Shown one piece after another: positions 7,518 to 16,162 of a DNA stretch of 19,730 nt (positions within the stretch are counted from its first letter, which is position 1; every line of letters begins with the position of its first letter). Position numbers and translations under genes: made by a program. Source of the stretch: Clostridia bacterium (GTDB lineage Bacteria > Bacillota > Clostridia > Christensenellales > UBA1242); assembly GCA_900768425.1 (NCBI GenBank), contig CAAGCR010000088.1:1-19730 (forward strand), written 5' to 3'. The notes beneath the pieces are model-generated. The model searched no databases. It was not told the origin of the DNA and saw only the letters and a list, made by a program, of their open reading frames with translations.

Positions 7518-8375
7518 CTAAATTTTATCATTTATGATATCTTTTTGATTAAAGTAAGTATTTATGAAATTTTGTGCATCTTCGTTTGAATATATAAAAC
7601 GATTATCGGCATTATAATCTTTAAACAAATAACTATTATAATTTTTGCCAATAATTGCTGTGTAATCTAATTTTTCTTTAATACCTGCGTAGTCTAAGAA
7701 ATAATTTAGTCCGTTTTCTAACATAGACTTATTGTCGGCTAAAAGTAGTTCTCTTTGAATATGTTTTGCGGGCATATAGTCAAACTTACTGCCATTTAAA
7801 ATTTGTGAGCGTTGAATGCAGTAGTGGATGTGTGGTGCTGGAACATAAGTTAATTCTTCTGTGTTGAGTGCAAAAGAGTTTTCATCATAATAGTTTGGGT
7901 GTGGTGCACCGGATGAGTCTAATCTTGTTAGTTGTATCCAGTCTTTTCCATTTATGCAAGCATCTAGTTTTATATTAAATTCCTCTGTTGGATTTTTAGC
8001 ATCTTGTACAATACTTAAAGCAAAAAGAACAGGTTTGTTGTTGATTGAACCAAGTAAGTATTGTCCAATAATATGTTTATCTTTACTATTAAAAACAAAA
8101 GGGATATTTATTGCTTTTTTAGGTAATGTTGTAAGCATTTTAAATTGATTGGTTGAAAGTGGTATTGACATATTTTGAGTGTATGTTTTATCAAAATATT
8201 CAGCGTTTAATGTATCATAATCAAAATCTCTTGGTAAAGAGAAATCGCTAAATACTTGTTGACCATATTTCTTACAAACAAGTTTGATTAGTTTGATTTT
8301 TGTATCTTTATATTTTCTTTCATTTTTTAATATTGCAACATAGTCAAATTTTTTGCTGCTTATTACTTTTTCCAT
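7518..8375 (-). CDS. Unrecognised 285-residue protein from a probable leaderless mRNA
   Basis: Soluble protein with no signal peptide or membrane segment. A central region holds two His-containing motifs, RLDSSGAPHPN (151-161) and PHIHYCIQ (181-188). This layout reminds me of small uncharacterised phage- and defence-island-associated domains with HxN and HIH motifs, but I cannot name the family with confidence. The N-terminal third is basic (many Lys). The ATG at 8375 has no Shine-Dalgarno sequence. Instead a promoter (TTGACT, 17 bp, TAATAT) ends six bases before it, so transcription should begin at or next to the start codon. A 22-bp perfect palindrome (8376-8397) covers the -10 region, which could be an operator, perhaps self-acting. 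It is the only protein gene on the minus strand in this window. Confidence 0.85.
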   Translation of the reverse strand: MEKVISSKKFDYVAILKNERKYKDTKIKLIKLVCKKYGQQVFSDFSLPRDFDYDTLNAEYFDKTYTQNMSIPLSTNQFKMLTTLPKKAINIPFVFNSKDKHIIGQYLLGSINNKPVLFALSIVQDAKNPTEEFNIKLDACINGKDWIQLTRLDSSGAPHPNYYDENSFALNTEELTYVPAPHIHYCIQRSQILNGSKFDYMPAKHIQRELLLADNKSMLENGLNYFLDYAGIKEKLDYTAIIGKNYNSYLFKDYNADNRFIYSNEDAQNFINTYFNQKDIINDKI

Positions 8376-8397
8376 ATTTATATATTAATATATAAAT
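8376..8397. repeat. 22-bp perfect palindrome abutting the start of the minus-strand gene
   Basis: ATTTATATATT followed by its exact reverse complement, with no spacer. It touches the start codon and includes the -10 box and part of the spacer of the minus-strand promoter. A repressor bound here would block RNA polymerase. Being entirely A/T, a chance palindrome is possible. Confidence 0.6.
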
Positions 8398-8410
8398 CTA
8401 TTAAAGTCAA
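8382..8410 (-). promoter_or_regulatory. Promoter giving a predicted leaderless transcript
   Basis: Read on the minus strand: TTGACT (8410-8405), a 17-bp spacer, TAATAT (8387-8382), then six bases to the ATG at 8375. Normal -10 to start-site distance puts transcription initiation at the A of the start codon, which agrees with the missing ribosome binding site. Confidence 0.65.
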
Positions 8411-8516
8411 TAGCGGATATTGCAAAATAGTTCAATAAACAACTTAAATGTAAAACAAAAAATTTTAAGTGTTATTATGTTTTTATTAAAAATGTTTCAT
8501 TTGTAACAACAAATTG

Positions 8517-8525
8517 TGTTATACT
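8517..8525 (+). promoter_or_regulatory. Extended -10 promoter of the MazG-flavoprotein operon
   Basis: TGTTATACT (8517-8525) is an extended -10 box. The -35 region (around 8496-8501) is poor. The leader would be about 15 bases, including AGGGGTG at about 8535-8541 as ribosome binding site. Confidence 0.5.
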
Positions 8526-8546
8526 AAAAACAAATAGGGGTGTAAA

Positions 8547-8873
8547 ATGAACAAAGAAGAAAGATTAAAAATTTATAAACAAGCAGAAAATTTATGGGGG
8601 CTTGTAGCACAATATGACCAAGCCATTGAAGAGATGGGGGAACTTATTGTTGCAATAAATAAATATAAACGCAAATGCCTTTATGGTGAGTATTCAAACA
8701 ATCCTAAGGTAGAAGCCTCCTTAATTGAAGAAATAGCCGATGTGAAAATGTGTTTGGAACAACTAGAAGACTATATGGGTAGCGATAGGGTAAATGAAGT
8801 GTTCGCTAAAAAGATGCAAAAACTTTTAGATGAAATTGAAGAGATGAAAAAAATTAAAAAGGACAACAAATGA
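8547..8873 (+). CDS. MazG-like nucleotide pyrophosphohydrolase
   Basis: 108-residue all-helical protein with the metal-binding signature of the MazG/all-alpha NTP pyrophosphohydrolase family. E28, E29 and E32 (EEMGE) lie in one helix and E62 and D65 (EIAD) in the next, matching EExxE...ExxD. Such enzymes cleave NTPs or dNTPs to the monophosphate and pyrophosphate, often to clear damaged or excess nucleotides. The single-domain length matches phage-type and stand-alone bacterial members rather than the two-domain E. coli MazG. The end is Lys-rich. The stop overlaps the start of the next gene by four bases (ATGA), so it is the first gene of a three-gene operon. The substrate cannot be told from sequence. 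Confidence 0.85.
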   Translation: MNKEERLKIYKQAENLWGLVAQYDQAIEEMGELIVAINKYKRKCLYGEYSNNPKVEASLIEEIADVKMCLEQLEDYMGSDRVNEVFAKKMQKLLDEIEEMKKIKKDNK

Positions 8874-10018
8874 AATCGGTCGCAGTTTTAGGTGGCGGTG
8901 CAAGTGCATTAATGTGTGCTTGTTTTGCTATGGATAATGTAGAAATAACCATAATTGAACAAAATGAAAAAGTTGGCAAAAAAATCTTAACCACAGGCAA
9001 TGGTAGATGTAATTTAACCAATGTAAATATGAACAAACATTCATATAACTGTAACATTTTAAACTACTTTAACAAATTTACAACAGAGCAAACAATAAAA
9101 TTTTTTAATAGCATAGGACTTGATGTATATTCAGATGAAGATGGTAGGGTATATCCTTTTTCAAATTCGGCAGTATCGGTTTTAGAATGCTTAAAGAATT
9201 ATTTGCAGACTAAAAGGAATGTTAAGTTTTGTACAGGTAAAACTTTTGTAGATTTAAAAAAAGAAGTAAACAAATTTAAAGTTGTTTTACAAGATGAAGT
9301 TTTGTATTATGATGAAGTTGTAGTTGCTCTTGGTAACAAAGCCGATTTATCTATATTTGAAAAATTTAATCTACAAACAAAGTCGTTTGTTCCGAGTTTG
9401 TGTGCATTAAAAACAGCAAAAAACAAAAATCTTGCAGGGGTACGAGTTGACAATGTTAAAGTTATTTGCAAAAGTGTTGGGTTTGCAGAAATTGGAGAAA
9501 TACTGTTTAGAGAAGATGGCATAAGCGGTATTGTTATTTTCAACTTGTCGGCATATTTAGCAAGAAAAAATAATTTTAAACAAAATATAGTTTTAGACTT
9601 TATGCCAAGTATAAGTGAACAAGATTTATTTCAAAAATTAAAAAATAGGACAAAATTGTTAAAAAATTATAAAATAAACGACTTTTTAACTGGATTTTTT
9701 ATAAAACAATTAAATTATGACTTATTGTTAAAAATAAAATTTAATTTAGAAAAAAAAGTGGAGATGTTGACAGATAACGATATTTCTTCGCTCGCACATC
9801 TAATTAAAAATTATATTGTCACTACCGAGGGTTATTTAAACAATAATCAAGTTTGTAGTGGTGGGGTTGAATTAAATTCTCTTGATTATAACTTGCAAGC
9901 AAAAAATTGTAAAGGTTTGTACTTTATTGGTGAAGTGGTAAATGTTGATGGAGTATGTGGCGGATATAATTTGCAATGGGCTTGGACAAGTGGAAAAATT
10001 GTAGGTGAAAATTTATGA
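8870..10018 (+). CDS. HI0933/BaiN-family FAD-binding oxidoreductase
   Basis: 382-residue flavoprotein. The N terminus forms a Rossmann FAD site (LGGGASALM, 7-15), with an acidic residue E30 where the ribose is usually bound. It is followed by the family hallmark GNGRCNLTN (43-51). The C-terminal FAD-contacting block GEVVNVDGVCGGYN (354-367) with QWAWTSG after it is also typical. Relatives are often labelled 'aminoacetone oxidase family' or, after one characterised bile-acid enzyme, BaiN. Those names should not be taken as function here, because most members are uncharacterised. It is slightly short for the family (usually about 400 or more). It overlaps both neighbours by ATGA, so translation is coupled to the MazG-like gene before it and the second flavoprotein after it. 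Confidence 0.92.
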   Translation: MKSVAVLGGGASALMCACFAMDNVEITIIEQNEKVGKKILTTGNGRCNLTNVNMNKHSYNCNILNYFNKFTTEQTIKFFNSIGLDVYSDEDGRVYPFSNSAVSVLECLKNYLQTKRNVKFCTGKTFVDLKKEVNKFKVVLQDEVLYYDEVVVALGNKADLSIFEKFNLQTKSFVPSLCALKTAKNKNLAGVRVDNVKVICKSVGFAEIGEILFREDGISGIVIFNLSAYLARKNNFKQNIVLDFMPSISEQDLFQKLKNRTKLLKNYKINDFLTGFFIKQLNYDLLLKIKFNLEKKVEMLTDNDISSLAHLIKNYIVTTEGYLNNNQVCSGGVELNSLDYNLQAKNCKGLYFIGEVVNVDGVCGGYNLQWAWTSGKIVGENL

Positions 10019-11589
10019 AATTAATTACCGAAATTAAATTGAAATATAATCATACAAAGCAAGATTTAATAAATGAAATTGCAAAAAGAACAAAAATATC
10101 AACAAATGATATTGTTAGTTATGAAATAGTAAAAATGGGTATAGATGCACGAAAAAAGCCTAATGTTTTGTTTGTGTATAATGTGGCAGTTAAGGTAAAC
10201 GAAAAAGTGCAAAGTAAACTTAAAAGTTTTCAAGATATTGTGGTTGACCATAAAGGGCTGAAATACACAAAGAAAAATCGCAACAAAAAATGTGTAGTAG
10301 TTGGGTTTGGACCTAGTGGAATGTTTTGTGCTTTGGCATTAGCACTTAGTGGATATAACCCTATTGTGTTAGAACAAGGCAAAGATGTTATAGCAAGACA
10401 AAAAGATGTTCAAGATTTTTGGCAAAACGGAAAACTGAATGAATATTCCAATGTTCAATTTGGTGAAGGTGGGGCAGGTACTTTCAGTGATGGAAAATTA
10501 AACACAACATTGAACAATGAATATTGCAAGAAAGTAGTAAACGAATTTATATTAAATGGTGCACCAAAGGAAATATATTACAAAAATAAAGCACATATTG
10601 GAACAGATAATTTAGTAAAAATTGTTAAAAATATTCGTGAAAAAATACAAAATAATGGCGGGAAAATTATTTTTAATGCAAAATTTACGAATTTTGACAC
10701 GCAAAATGCACAAATTAATAATGTGCAATATCTAAATTTAATAACCGGAAAAACTGAAACAATTAAAGCGGATTATTTAATTTTAGCAATAGGTCATAGT
10801 GCTTTTTCTACTTTTGAAATGATAAAAGATAAAAATGTGGCAATGCACAAAAAGCCCTTTGCTATTGGAGTTAGAATTGAACATCCACAAAAGATTATAA
10901 ATTTTGCACAATACGGAATAGAAAAAAGCGAGTTTTTGCCATCGGCAGATTATAAACTGGTTGAACATTTACCAAATGGCAGAAGTGTGTTTACATTTTG
11001 TATGTGCCCAGGCGGAAAAGTTGTGGCATCTAGCAGTGAAAAAGAGAGTATTGTTACAAACGGAATGAGTAATTTTTCGCGTGATGATGAGAACGCAAAT
11101 TCCGCACTTTTGGTCAATGTTACACCAGAAGATTTTAAAGGTGACAATGTTTTAGAAGGTTTTAATTTGCAAAAGAAATATGAAAAATTAGCATACATAA
11201 TTGCGGGCAAAAACTATAATGCTCCGGCAATGACGGTGGGAGAGTTTTTAACAGGGGAAAAATGTGAACCGATAAAATCTTCGTATAAACCAAATATTAC
11301 TATTTGTGATATTGCCGAGTGCTTACCTGATTTTGTCGTAGAAAGTTTAAAACAAGCTTTACCGATATTTGATAAAAGAATTAATGGTTTTGCAAACGCA
11401 AATAATTTGCTTATTGCTCCCGAAACAAGGTCAAGTTGCCCTATTCAATTTAATAGAGATGAAAACTATGTTTGCACATATAAAGGCTTGTATGCTTGCG
11501 GTGAAGGGGCAGGCTTTGCGGGCGGAATTGTCAGCAGTGCGGTAGATGGTATTAAATGCGCGGAAAATATTATAAAAAATAATAATTAA
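10015..11589 (+). CDS. COG2509-type FAD-dependent dehydrogenase
   Basis: 524-residue protein. A short N-terminal domain (about 1-85, alpha/beta) precedes the FAD-binding Rossmann motif GFGPSG (97-102). The family signature QFGEGGAGTFSDGKL (148-162) follows, and the C-terminal FAD block GLYACGEGAGFAGG (491-504) closes the fold. This matches the widespread but poorly characterised COG2509 dehydrogenases. Its electron donor and substrate are unknown. The start overlaps the end of the HI0933-type flavoprotein (ATGA), so the two are made together and may act on related substrates or in one redox step (inference from coupling). No clear terminator follows; the next gene has its own promoter-like sequence about 35-60 bases on. 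Confidence 0.92.
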   Translation: MKLITEIKLKYNHTKQDLINEIAKRTKISTNDIVSYEIVKMGIDARKKPNVLFVYNVAVKVNEKVQSKLKSFQDIVVDHKGLKYTKKNRNKKCVVVGFGPSGMFCALALALSGYNPIVLEQGKDVIARQKDVQDFWQNGKLNEYSNVQFGEGGAGTFSDGKLNTTLNNEYCKKVVNEFILNGAPKEIYYKNKAHIGTDNLVKIVKNIREKIQNNGGKIIFNAKFTNFDTQNAQINNVQYLNLITGKTETIKADYLILAIGHSAFSTFEMIKDKNVAMHKKPFAIGVRIEHPQKIINFAQYGIEKSEFLPSADYKLVEHLPNGRSVFTFCMCPGGKVVASSSEKESIVTNGMSNFSRDDENANSALLVNVTPEDFKGDNVLEGFNLQKKYEKLAYIIAGKNYNAPAMTVGEFLTGEKCEPIKSSYKPNITICDIAECLPDFVVESLKQALPIFDKRINGFANANNLLIAPETRSSCPIQFNRDENYVCTYKGLYACGEGAGFAGGIVSSAVDGIKCAENIIKNNN

Positions 11590-11622
11590 ATTATTTAAAA
11601 TTAATTAATATTTAGCACAATT

Positions 11623-11650
11623 TTGGTTGAATTATTTTTATAAATAATAT
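11623..11650 (+). promoter_or_regulatory. Possible promoter of the surface protease gene
   Basis: TTGGTT (11623-11628) and TAATAT (11645-11650) are 16 bp apart. The ribosome binding site GGAGAA (11683-11688) follows close to the ATG at 11692. The surrounding sequence is almost pure A/T. Confidence 0.4.
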
Positions 11651-11691
11651 ACAATATATTTAATAAATTATTTTTTTACTTTGGAGAATAA

Positions 11692-14600
11692 ATGGAAAAG
11701 AAAAATACATTTTCAAAATTTTTATATGTGCTGTCAGCTTTTTGTTTAACAGTGCTTTTTTCTGCCGTTCTTATAACAGCAAATGTAAAAAAAACAAATG
11801 TCTATGCTGATAACTTTAATTTAGCTCCTGTTACAAATGGCTACATTTTTGATGATGAGGAACTTTCAAGTAATGAAGAATTTACATCTTCATATGAGCC
11901 AAACTTTTCAGCCGATGCATCCGGTATTGTTTGCTATTCGTTAAGAGATGATTATGTTATTTATACTCAAGACCAAAGCCAAAATGGTTTTTGTTGGGCA
12001 TATGCTTCAACAATGGCAATTGGCACAACTCTTATGATGGCAACCGGTCAGTTCTATGATTTTTCAGAGGCTTGGGTTGGTTTGGCAAGAGCCAAAAAGA
12101 ATTCATCTTATACTTTTGGTGATGGCGGAAATGCAGGCACATTTAATTCAATAGTAAATGAATATGGTTTGGTTTTAGAATCAGATTTACAATACGAAAA
12201 TTCATTTTTAATCTGTGAACAGAATATTGATCAATATTATAATTATTATTCACAATACGCAAACACAGAAATAATGAAAAATTTGGCTTATAGAAGTTAT
12301 GATTTAAAAAATAAAAATGAAGTAAAAAATCACATATACAATTATGGCGGCTTAAGCATTGGCATGTACTGGAATGGTGCGGTGGAGAGTAGCGGTGTAT
12401 ATGAAGATACAAAATGCAATTACAAATGCCCTTCTTCTTGTCCTAAAAAAGATTCGGGACACGCCATTACAATAATCGGCTGGGACGACAATTTTACTAG
12501 AACTTATAACAATAAAACCTATACTGGTGCTTGGATATGTCTAAACTCTTGGGGAAACTGGGCTGGTAATGATTGTGTACTATATGTTTTCTATGATGAT
12601 GAAGATATTTATGGAACAACACAAGGTTATAGATATACTCCTAATGAAACAGGTTTATATTTCAACAACAAAATTGAAGCGGGAACAGGTTACACTTCTT
12701 ATAAAACAAATTTAAAAGGAAAATATTATTCTTCAACAAATTATACAGCAACTACTTCAGCAACAAAGCAACAAAACATATATTTTGATGATGATGTAAA
12801 TATTACATATGACTATTCAATTCCGACAGATGCTAAAATAGATGATATTTCAGTATTCTTTGGACAAGAAGATGTAACAATAGATTTTGATATAAATGCT
12901 GACACTGAAAATAGCAAAATTACAATACAAGCAAATAATTTGCCTGTTGGTCCTTACAAAGTGTTAATAGATTATTCAAACTCAACCGATTCTGCCGAAT
13001 ATGTTAATATAATTTATGTAATGAATGGTTCTGAAATAGAGAGATTTGTCATCAATGACAGCTCTTTGGGTGTTAGCAATAATGGGTTTGTGTTTGGTTT
13101 TAATTCATACAACTATGCAAAATTGCAATATTCATTTACAACAACAAAAACTGGCGGAACATTAGCTTTTATGGCAAGTAAAGCAACATATAGCAATTAT
13201 GATTCTCAAAGATTTTCGCCTGCATCAATCACTTTTAGTGGTTTAAGTGCAGAAAATAGTTCTCAAACATATACAACAACACTAAAATCTTCAAATAATA
13301 AAGAAACAATATTATATGTAACTATTATATTTATGGAAAATTCTACATCTCAAATGAGTACTAATATTTATTACGATTTGAATGGTGGAACTTTAAATAA
13401 CAATAGTAGACTTATTGTAAACAATACAACTGGTGTAACTTTGCCAACCCCAACAAAACTCGGTTACGATTTTGTTGGTTGGTATTATGACAAAGAATGC
13501 ACCGAAGTGGTTACAGATAATATTTTATTGCCGGCAAAAATAGTGGTTTTATCTAATACTGTTGATTCCGGCAGTGGTTATAAAACTCCAAACTTATATG
13601 CAAAAGATTATTATCATAGACATTTAAACAACTCAACTATAGCATTCGTGTATGCAAAATTTGCATTGCAAGTTCCAACAGAATCAACACTACAAGTGCA
13701 AAGCCTAACTCAAAGTGTTGACTCAGAATTTACAATTACTGCAAACTTAGTACATCCACTTGCAAAATTATTCACATTAACCGATATTGAATGGTATAAA
13801 GATGATGTTTTACTATCTGATACTGCAAATAGTTATGGGTTAAAACAAACCCTTACAGAGCAAGGTTCATATAACTATTACGCAAAATTGAATGTTAGTT
13901 TAGATGGTGAAAATGCAACCGTAACATCTAACACGATTAATATTGTGGCTATAAAAGGTTTAAATTTCGTTCCATCATACAACAATGGTGTGTTTAGTTG
14001 GGAAGAAGTAGAAAATGCCAGTGAATATAATATTACAGTATATTTTAAAAGTGGAGAAGATACTAATTCTCAAATAGTATCAACTAAAACGGTCACATCT
14101 ACTGAGTTAAGAGAATTGACCTTGCAAGATCAAATTTCTGTTGAAAACTTTGGGGCTGGTGCTTACTACATTGGACTAAAAGCAACAATATCTTTGGCTG
14201 GAAATGAGTACAAAACAAACGAAGTTCTATCTAACAATGTTAATTTCTATAAAATAAATTTTGTAACATATACAAATAATTTATCAGATGCTATTGTGGA
14301 AGAAAATACAACATTTAATGCACCAACAGATATGATAAAAAACGGCTACACATTTGTTAAATGGTATAGCGATGAAAATAAAGAAACCGTTTTCGATGAA
14401 AATACGGTTGTTGTAGGAAATTTAACACTATATGCCGACTGGAAAATGAAGGACATAGATAACATAAGTGATGTTGCTGGTATTACAAAAACATATGATG
14501 GAAAAGAAAGCCAAATAGTTATAAATCCAACTCACGAAAGCGGACTAAATAACTTTGAATATGTTTGGTATTACCAAAAAGATGCAAGTAGTCAACCTGT

Positions 14601-16020
14601 TGAATTGACTGGCAAAACGGAAAATACAATAGGTGTAATTAATTGCTCAGAAAATGGTTTATATTATGCACAAATTAAATTAACCGATTCTGATGGTTTA
14701 AGCATTACAAACGAAACAAATAAAATTACAGTAAAAATTGATAAGTATTTAACAAGAATTAATAAAGATAATATCAAAAAAGAATATAAATATACTGGGT
14801 CTGAACAAACAATATCTTCCGGTGCTTATGCAATGCACGAGGATGGCTCTTTGATTGCAAATATGGAAATGTCTTATGAAATTAAAGAACCAAACAAACG
14901 TACCGGGCTAAATAAATTTTTGAATGTGCCGGAAGATGGAGAGTTGACTTTAATTGTTAAAGCTCTCGGGAATGAGAATTATAGCTCTGCATACGAAGAA
15001 GTGCGTATTAAAGTAGAAAAAATTGAATCTAGTTTATCTGCTGAAAAACAATATCAATATATCCCATACTCAGGAAAGGCGGTTATGCCGGAATATCAAC
15101 TTTCAAATACTGAACAAAAAGTTGTAGCAGATACTTACCCTATTAATGTGAAAAAAGATAGTGAAGGCAAGAAAACCGGATATAATGTTACATTAACCGC
15201 AAAAGAGTCTACAAATTATAAAGAAGCAAGTGTTCCTATTTATGTTACTATTGAACCGGCAAAAATATCAGTAAGAGTTGATGATGTAAGCAGTATTTTA
15301 TTCTTAGGTAAAGCAAAACTTACTTATACAGTTATTGAAGGTGAAGTTTATAATAATGATGATTTAGGTATAACTTTAACCGCCAATGATGTTGACACAA
15401 GCAAGATAGGTGTTTATCAAATTTCACTAAAATGTTCAAATGAAAACTATATTGTTACAGTTTATGAGGGTGGTTATAGAGTTACTGCTTGGCCTTACTA
15501 TGTTGTTATAATTATGCTTGGTTTTGTTGCATATTTGCTTGTTGAAGTTTTGAGAAAAAGACGTTATCAATATGAATTTGAAACAAATGGCGGAGATATA
15601 GTTAGTCCGGTAGATACAAAAGATAAAAATGCGATTGCTATTGAAAAACCGGAAAAACCGGGATATAAATTTGCCGGCTGGTATACTGATATGGAACTTA
15701 CTAAACCATTCAACTATAAATTCTCTAAATCTCGTGGCAAAACTCTTTATGCTAAATGGGTAAAAGATGAAGAGTCAATGACATTATCGGAAGAATTAAA
15801 ATCTGCACAAGAAATTGTTAACCAAATTCAAGAACAGATTAATCCTAAAAAAGAAGAAGTCGTTGAAGAAAAACCTATCCAAGAAGAACAAAAATCAGTT
15901 GAGCCAAAAGAGAAAACCAAAGAGGAAAAAATGCAAGACTTAATCGACTCTGTTACCGAAAAGCCAACTATGTCAGAAAATGAAATGGAAGACTTTATTA
16001 AAAAAATTACAGTTAAATAA
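11692..16020 (+). CDS. Secreted, membrane-anchored papain-like (C1) cysteine protease with InlB-type and Ig-like repeats
   Basis: 1442 residues. A signal peptide (about 1-39, hydrophobic 10-30, VYA before D40) targets export. The C1A peptidase domain (about 80-310) has oxyanion Gln Q95, catalytic C101 (GFCWAY), H257 (SGHAITIIGW) and N285 (LNSWGNW), so all catalytic residues are present. Just before the His is a C242xxxC246xxxC250 cluster, possibly a disulfide or metal site. Beta-rich modules follow: a lectin-like stretch (about 310-550), an InlB/Flg_new repeat (557-657), Ig-like (661-752) and FN3-like (753-852) regions, a second InlB repeat (854-917), and YDG/MBG-like repeats (about 930-1265). 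A membrane helix (about 1267-1287) is followed by RKRR, a stop-transfer sign. A third InlB-type repeat (1293-1358) and a Glu/Lys-rich tail lie after it, predicted inside the cell. No LPXTG sortase signal. Likely substrate: surface or environmental proteins. Confidence 0.9.
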   Translation: MEKKNTFSKFLYVLSAFCLTVLFSAVLITANVKKTNVYADNFNLAPVTNGYIFDDEELSSNEEFTSSYEPNFSADASGIVCYSLRDDYVIYTQDQSQNGFCWAYASTMAIGTTLMMATGQFYDFSEAWVGLARAKKNSSYTFGDGGNAGTFNSIVNEYGLVLESDLQYENSFLICEQNIDQYYNYYSQYANTEIMKNLAYRSYDLKNKNEVKNHIYNYGGLSIGMYWNGAVESSGVYEDTKCNYKCPSSCPKKDSGHAITIIGWDDNFTRTYNNKTYTGAWICLNSWGNWAGNDCVLYVFYDDEDIYGTTQGYRYTPNETGLYFNNKIEAGTGYTSYKTNLKGKYYSSTNYTATTSATKQQNIYFDDDVNITYDYSIPTDAKIDDISVFFGQEDVTIDFDINADTENSKITIQANNLPVGPYKVLIDYSNSTDSAEYVNIIYVMNGSEIERFVINDSSLGVSNNGFVFGFNSYNYAKLQYSFTTTKTGGTLAFMASKATYSNYDSQRFSPASITFSGLSAENSSQTYTTTLKSSNNKETILYVTIIFMENSTSQMSTNIYYDLNGGTLNNNSRLIVNNTTGVTLPTPTKLGYDFVGWYYDKECTEVVTDNILLPAKIVVLSNTVDSGSGYKTPNLYAKDYYHRHLNNSTIAFVYAKFALQVPTESTLQVQSLTQSVDSEFTITANLVHPLAKLFTLTDIEWYKDDVLLSDTANSYGLKQTLTEQGSYNYYAKLNVSLDGENATVTSNTINIVAIKGLNFVPSYNNGVFSWEEVENASEYNITVYFKSGEDTNSQIVSTKTVTSTELRELTLQDQISVENFGAGAYYIGLKATISLAGNEYKTNEVLSNNVNFYKINFVTYTNNLSDAIVEENTTFNAPTDMIKNGYTFVKWYSDENKETVFDENTVVVGNLTLYADWKMKDIDNISDVAGITKTYDGKESQIVINPTHESGLNNFEYVWYYQKDASSQPVELTGKTENTIGVINCSENGLYYAQIKLTDSDGLSITNETNKITVKIDKYLTRINKDNIKKEYKYTGSEQTISSGAYAMHEDGSLIANMEMSYEIKEPNKRTGLNKFLNVPEDGELTLIVKALGNENYSSAYEEVRIKVEKIESSLSAEKQYQYIPYSGKAVMPEYQLSNTEQKVVADTYPINVKKDSEGKKTGYNVTLTAKESTNYKEASVPIYVTIEPAKISVRVDDVSSILFLGKAKLTYTVIEGEVYNNDDLGITLTANDVDTSKIGVYQISLKCSNENYIVTVYEGGYRVTAWPYYVVIIMLGFVAYLLVEVLRKRRYQYEFETNGGDIVSPVDTKDKNAIAIEKPEKPGYKFAGWYTDMELTKPFNYKFSKSRGKTLYAKWVKDEESMTLSEELKSAQEIVNQIQEQINPKKEEVVEEKPIQEEQKSVEPKEKTKEEKMQDLIDSVTEKPTMSENEMEDFIKKITVK

Positions 16021-16067
16021 TTATTTAAAAAGTTATTTAATTTTACAACAAATAAATATTTGTAAAG

Positions 16068-16111
16068 AAAACAAGGCAAAATGTTGTTACATACAACTTG
16101 CCTTGTTTTTT
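16068..16111 (+). terminator. Terminator after the surface protease gene
   Basis: AAAACAAGGCAA (16068-16079) pairs with TTGCCTTGTTTT (16098-16109). Inside, GTTGT (16083-16087) pairs with ACAAC (16093-16097), extending the stem across a three-base bulge. A T-run follows. Confidence 0.85.
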
Positions 16112-16162
16112 GTTGGTAGATAACAAATATACAAGTTATTACGCGTTTTAATATTATGTTTT

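Noticed and set aside
12143..12412. 89-codon minus-strand frame inside the C1 peptidase domain
   Set aside because: It is antisense to the conserved catalytic domain, with no ribosome binding site; a frame shadow.
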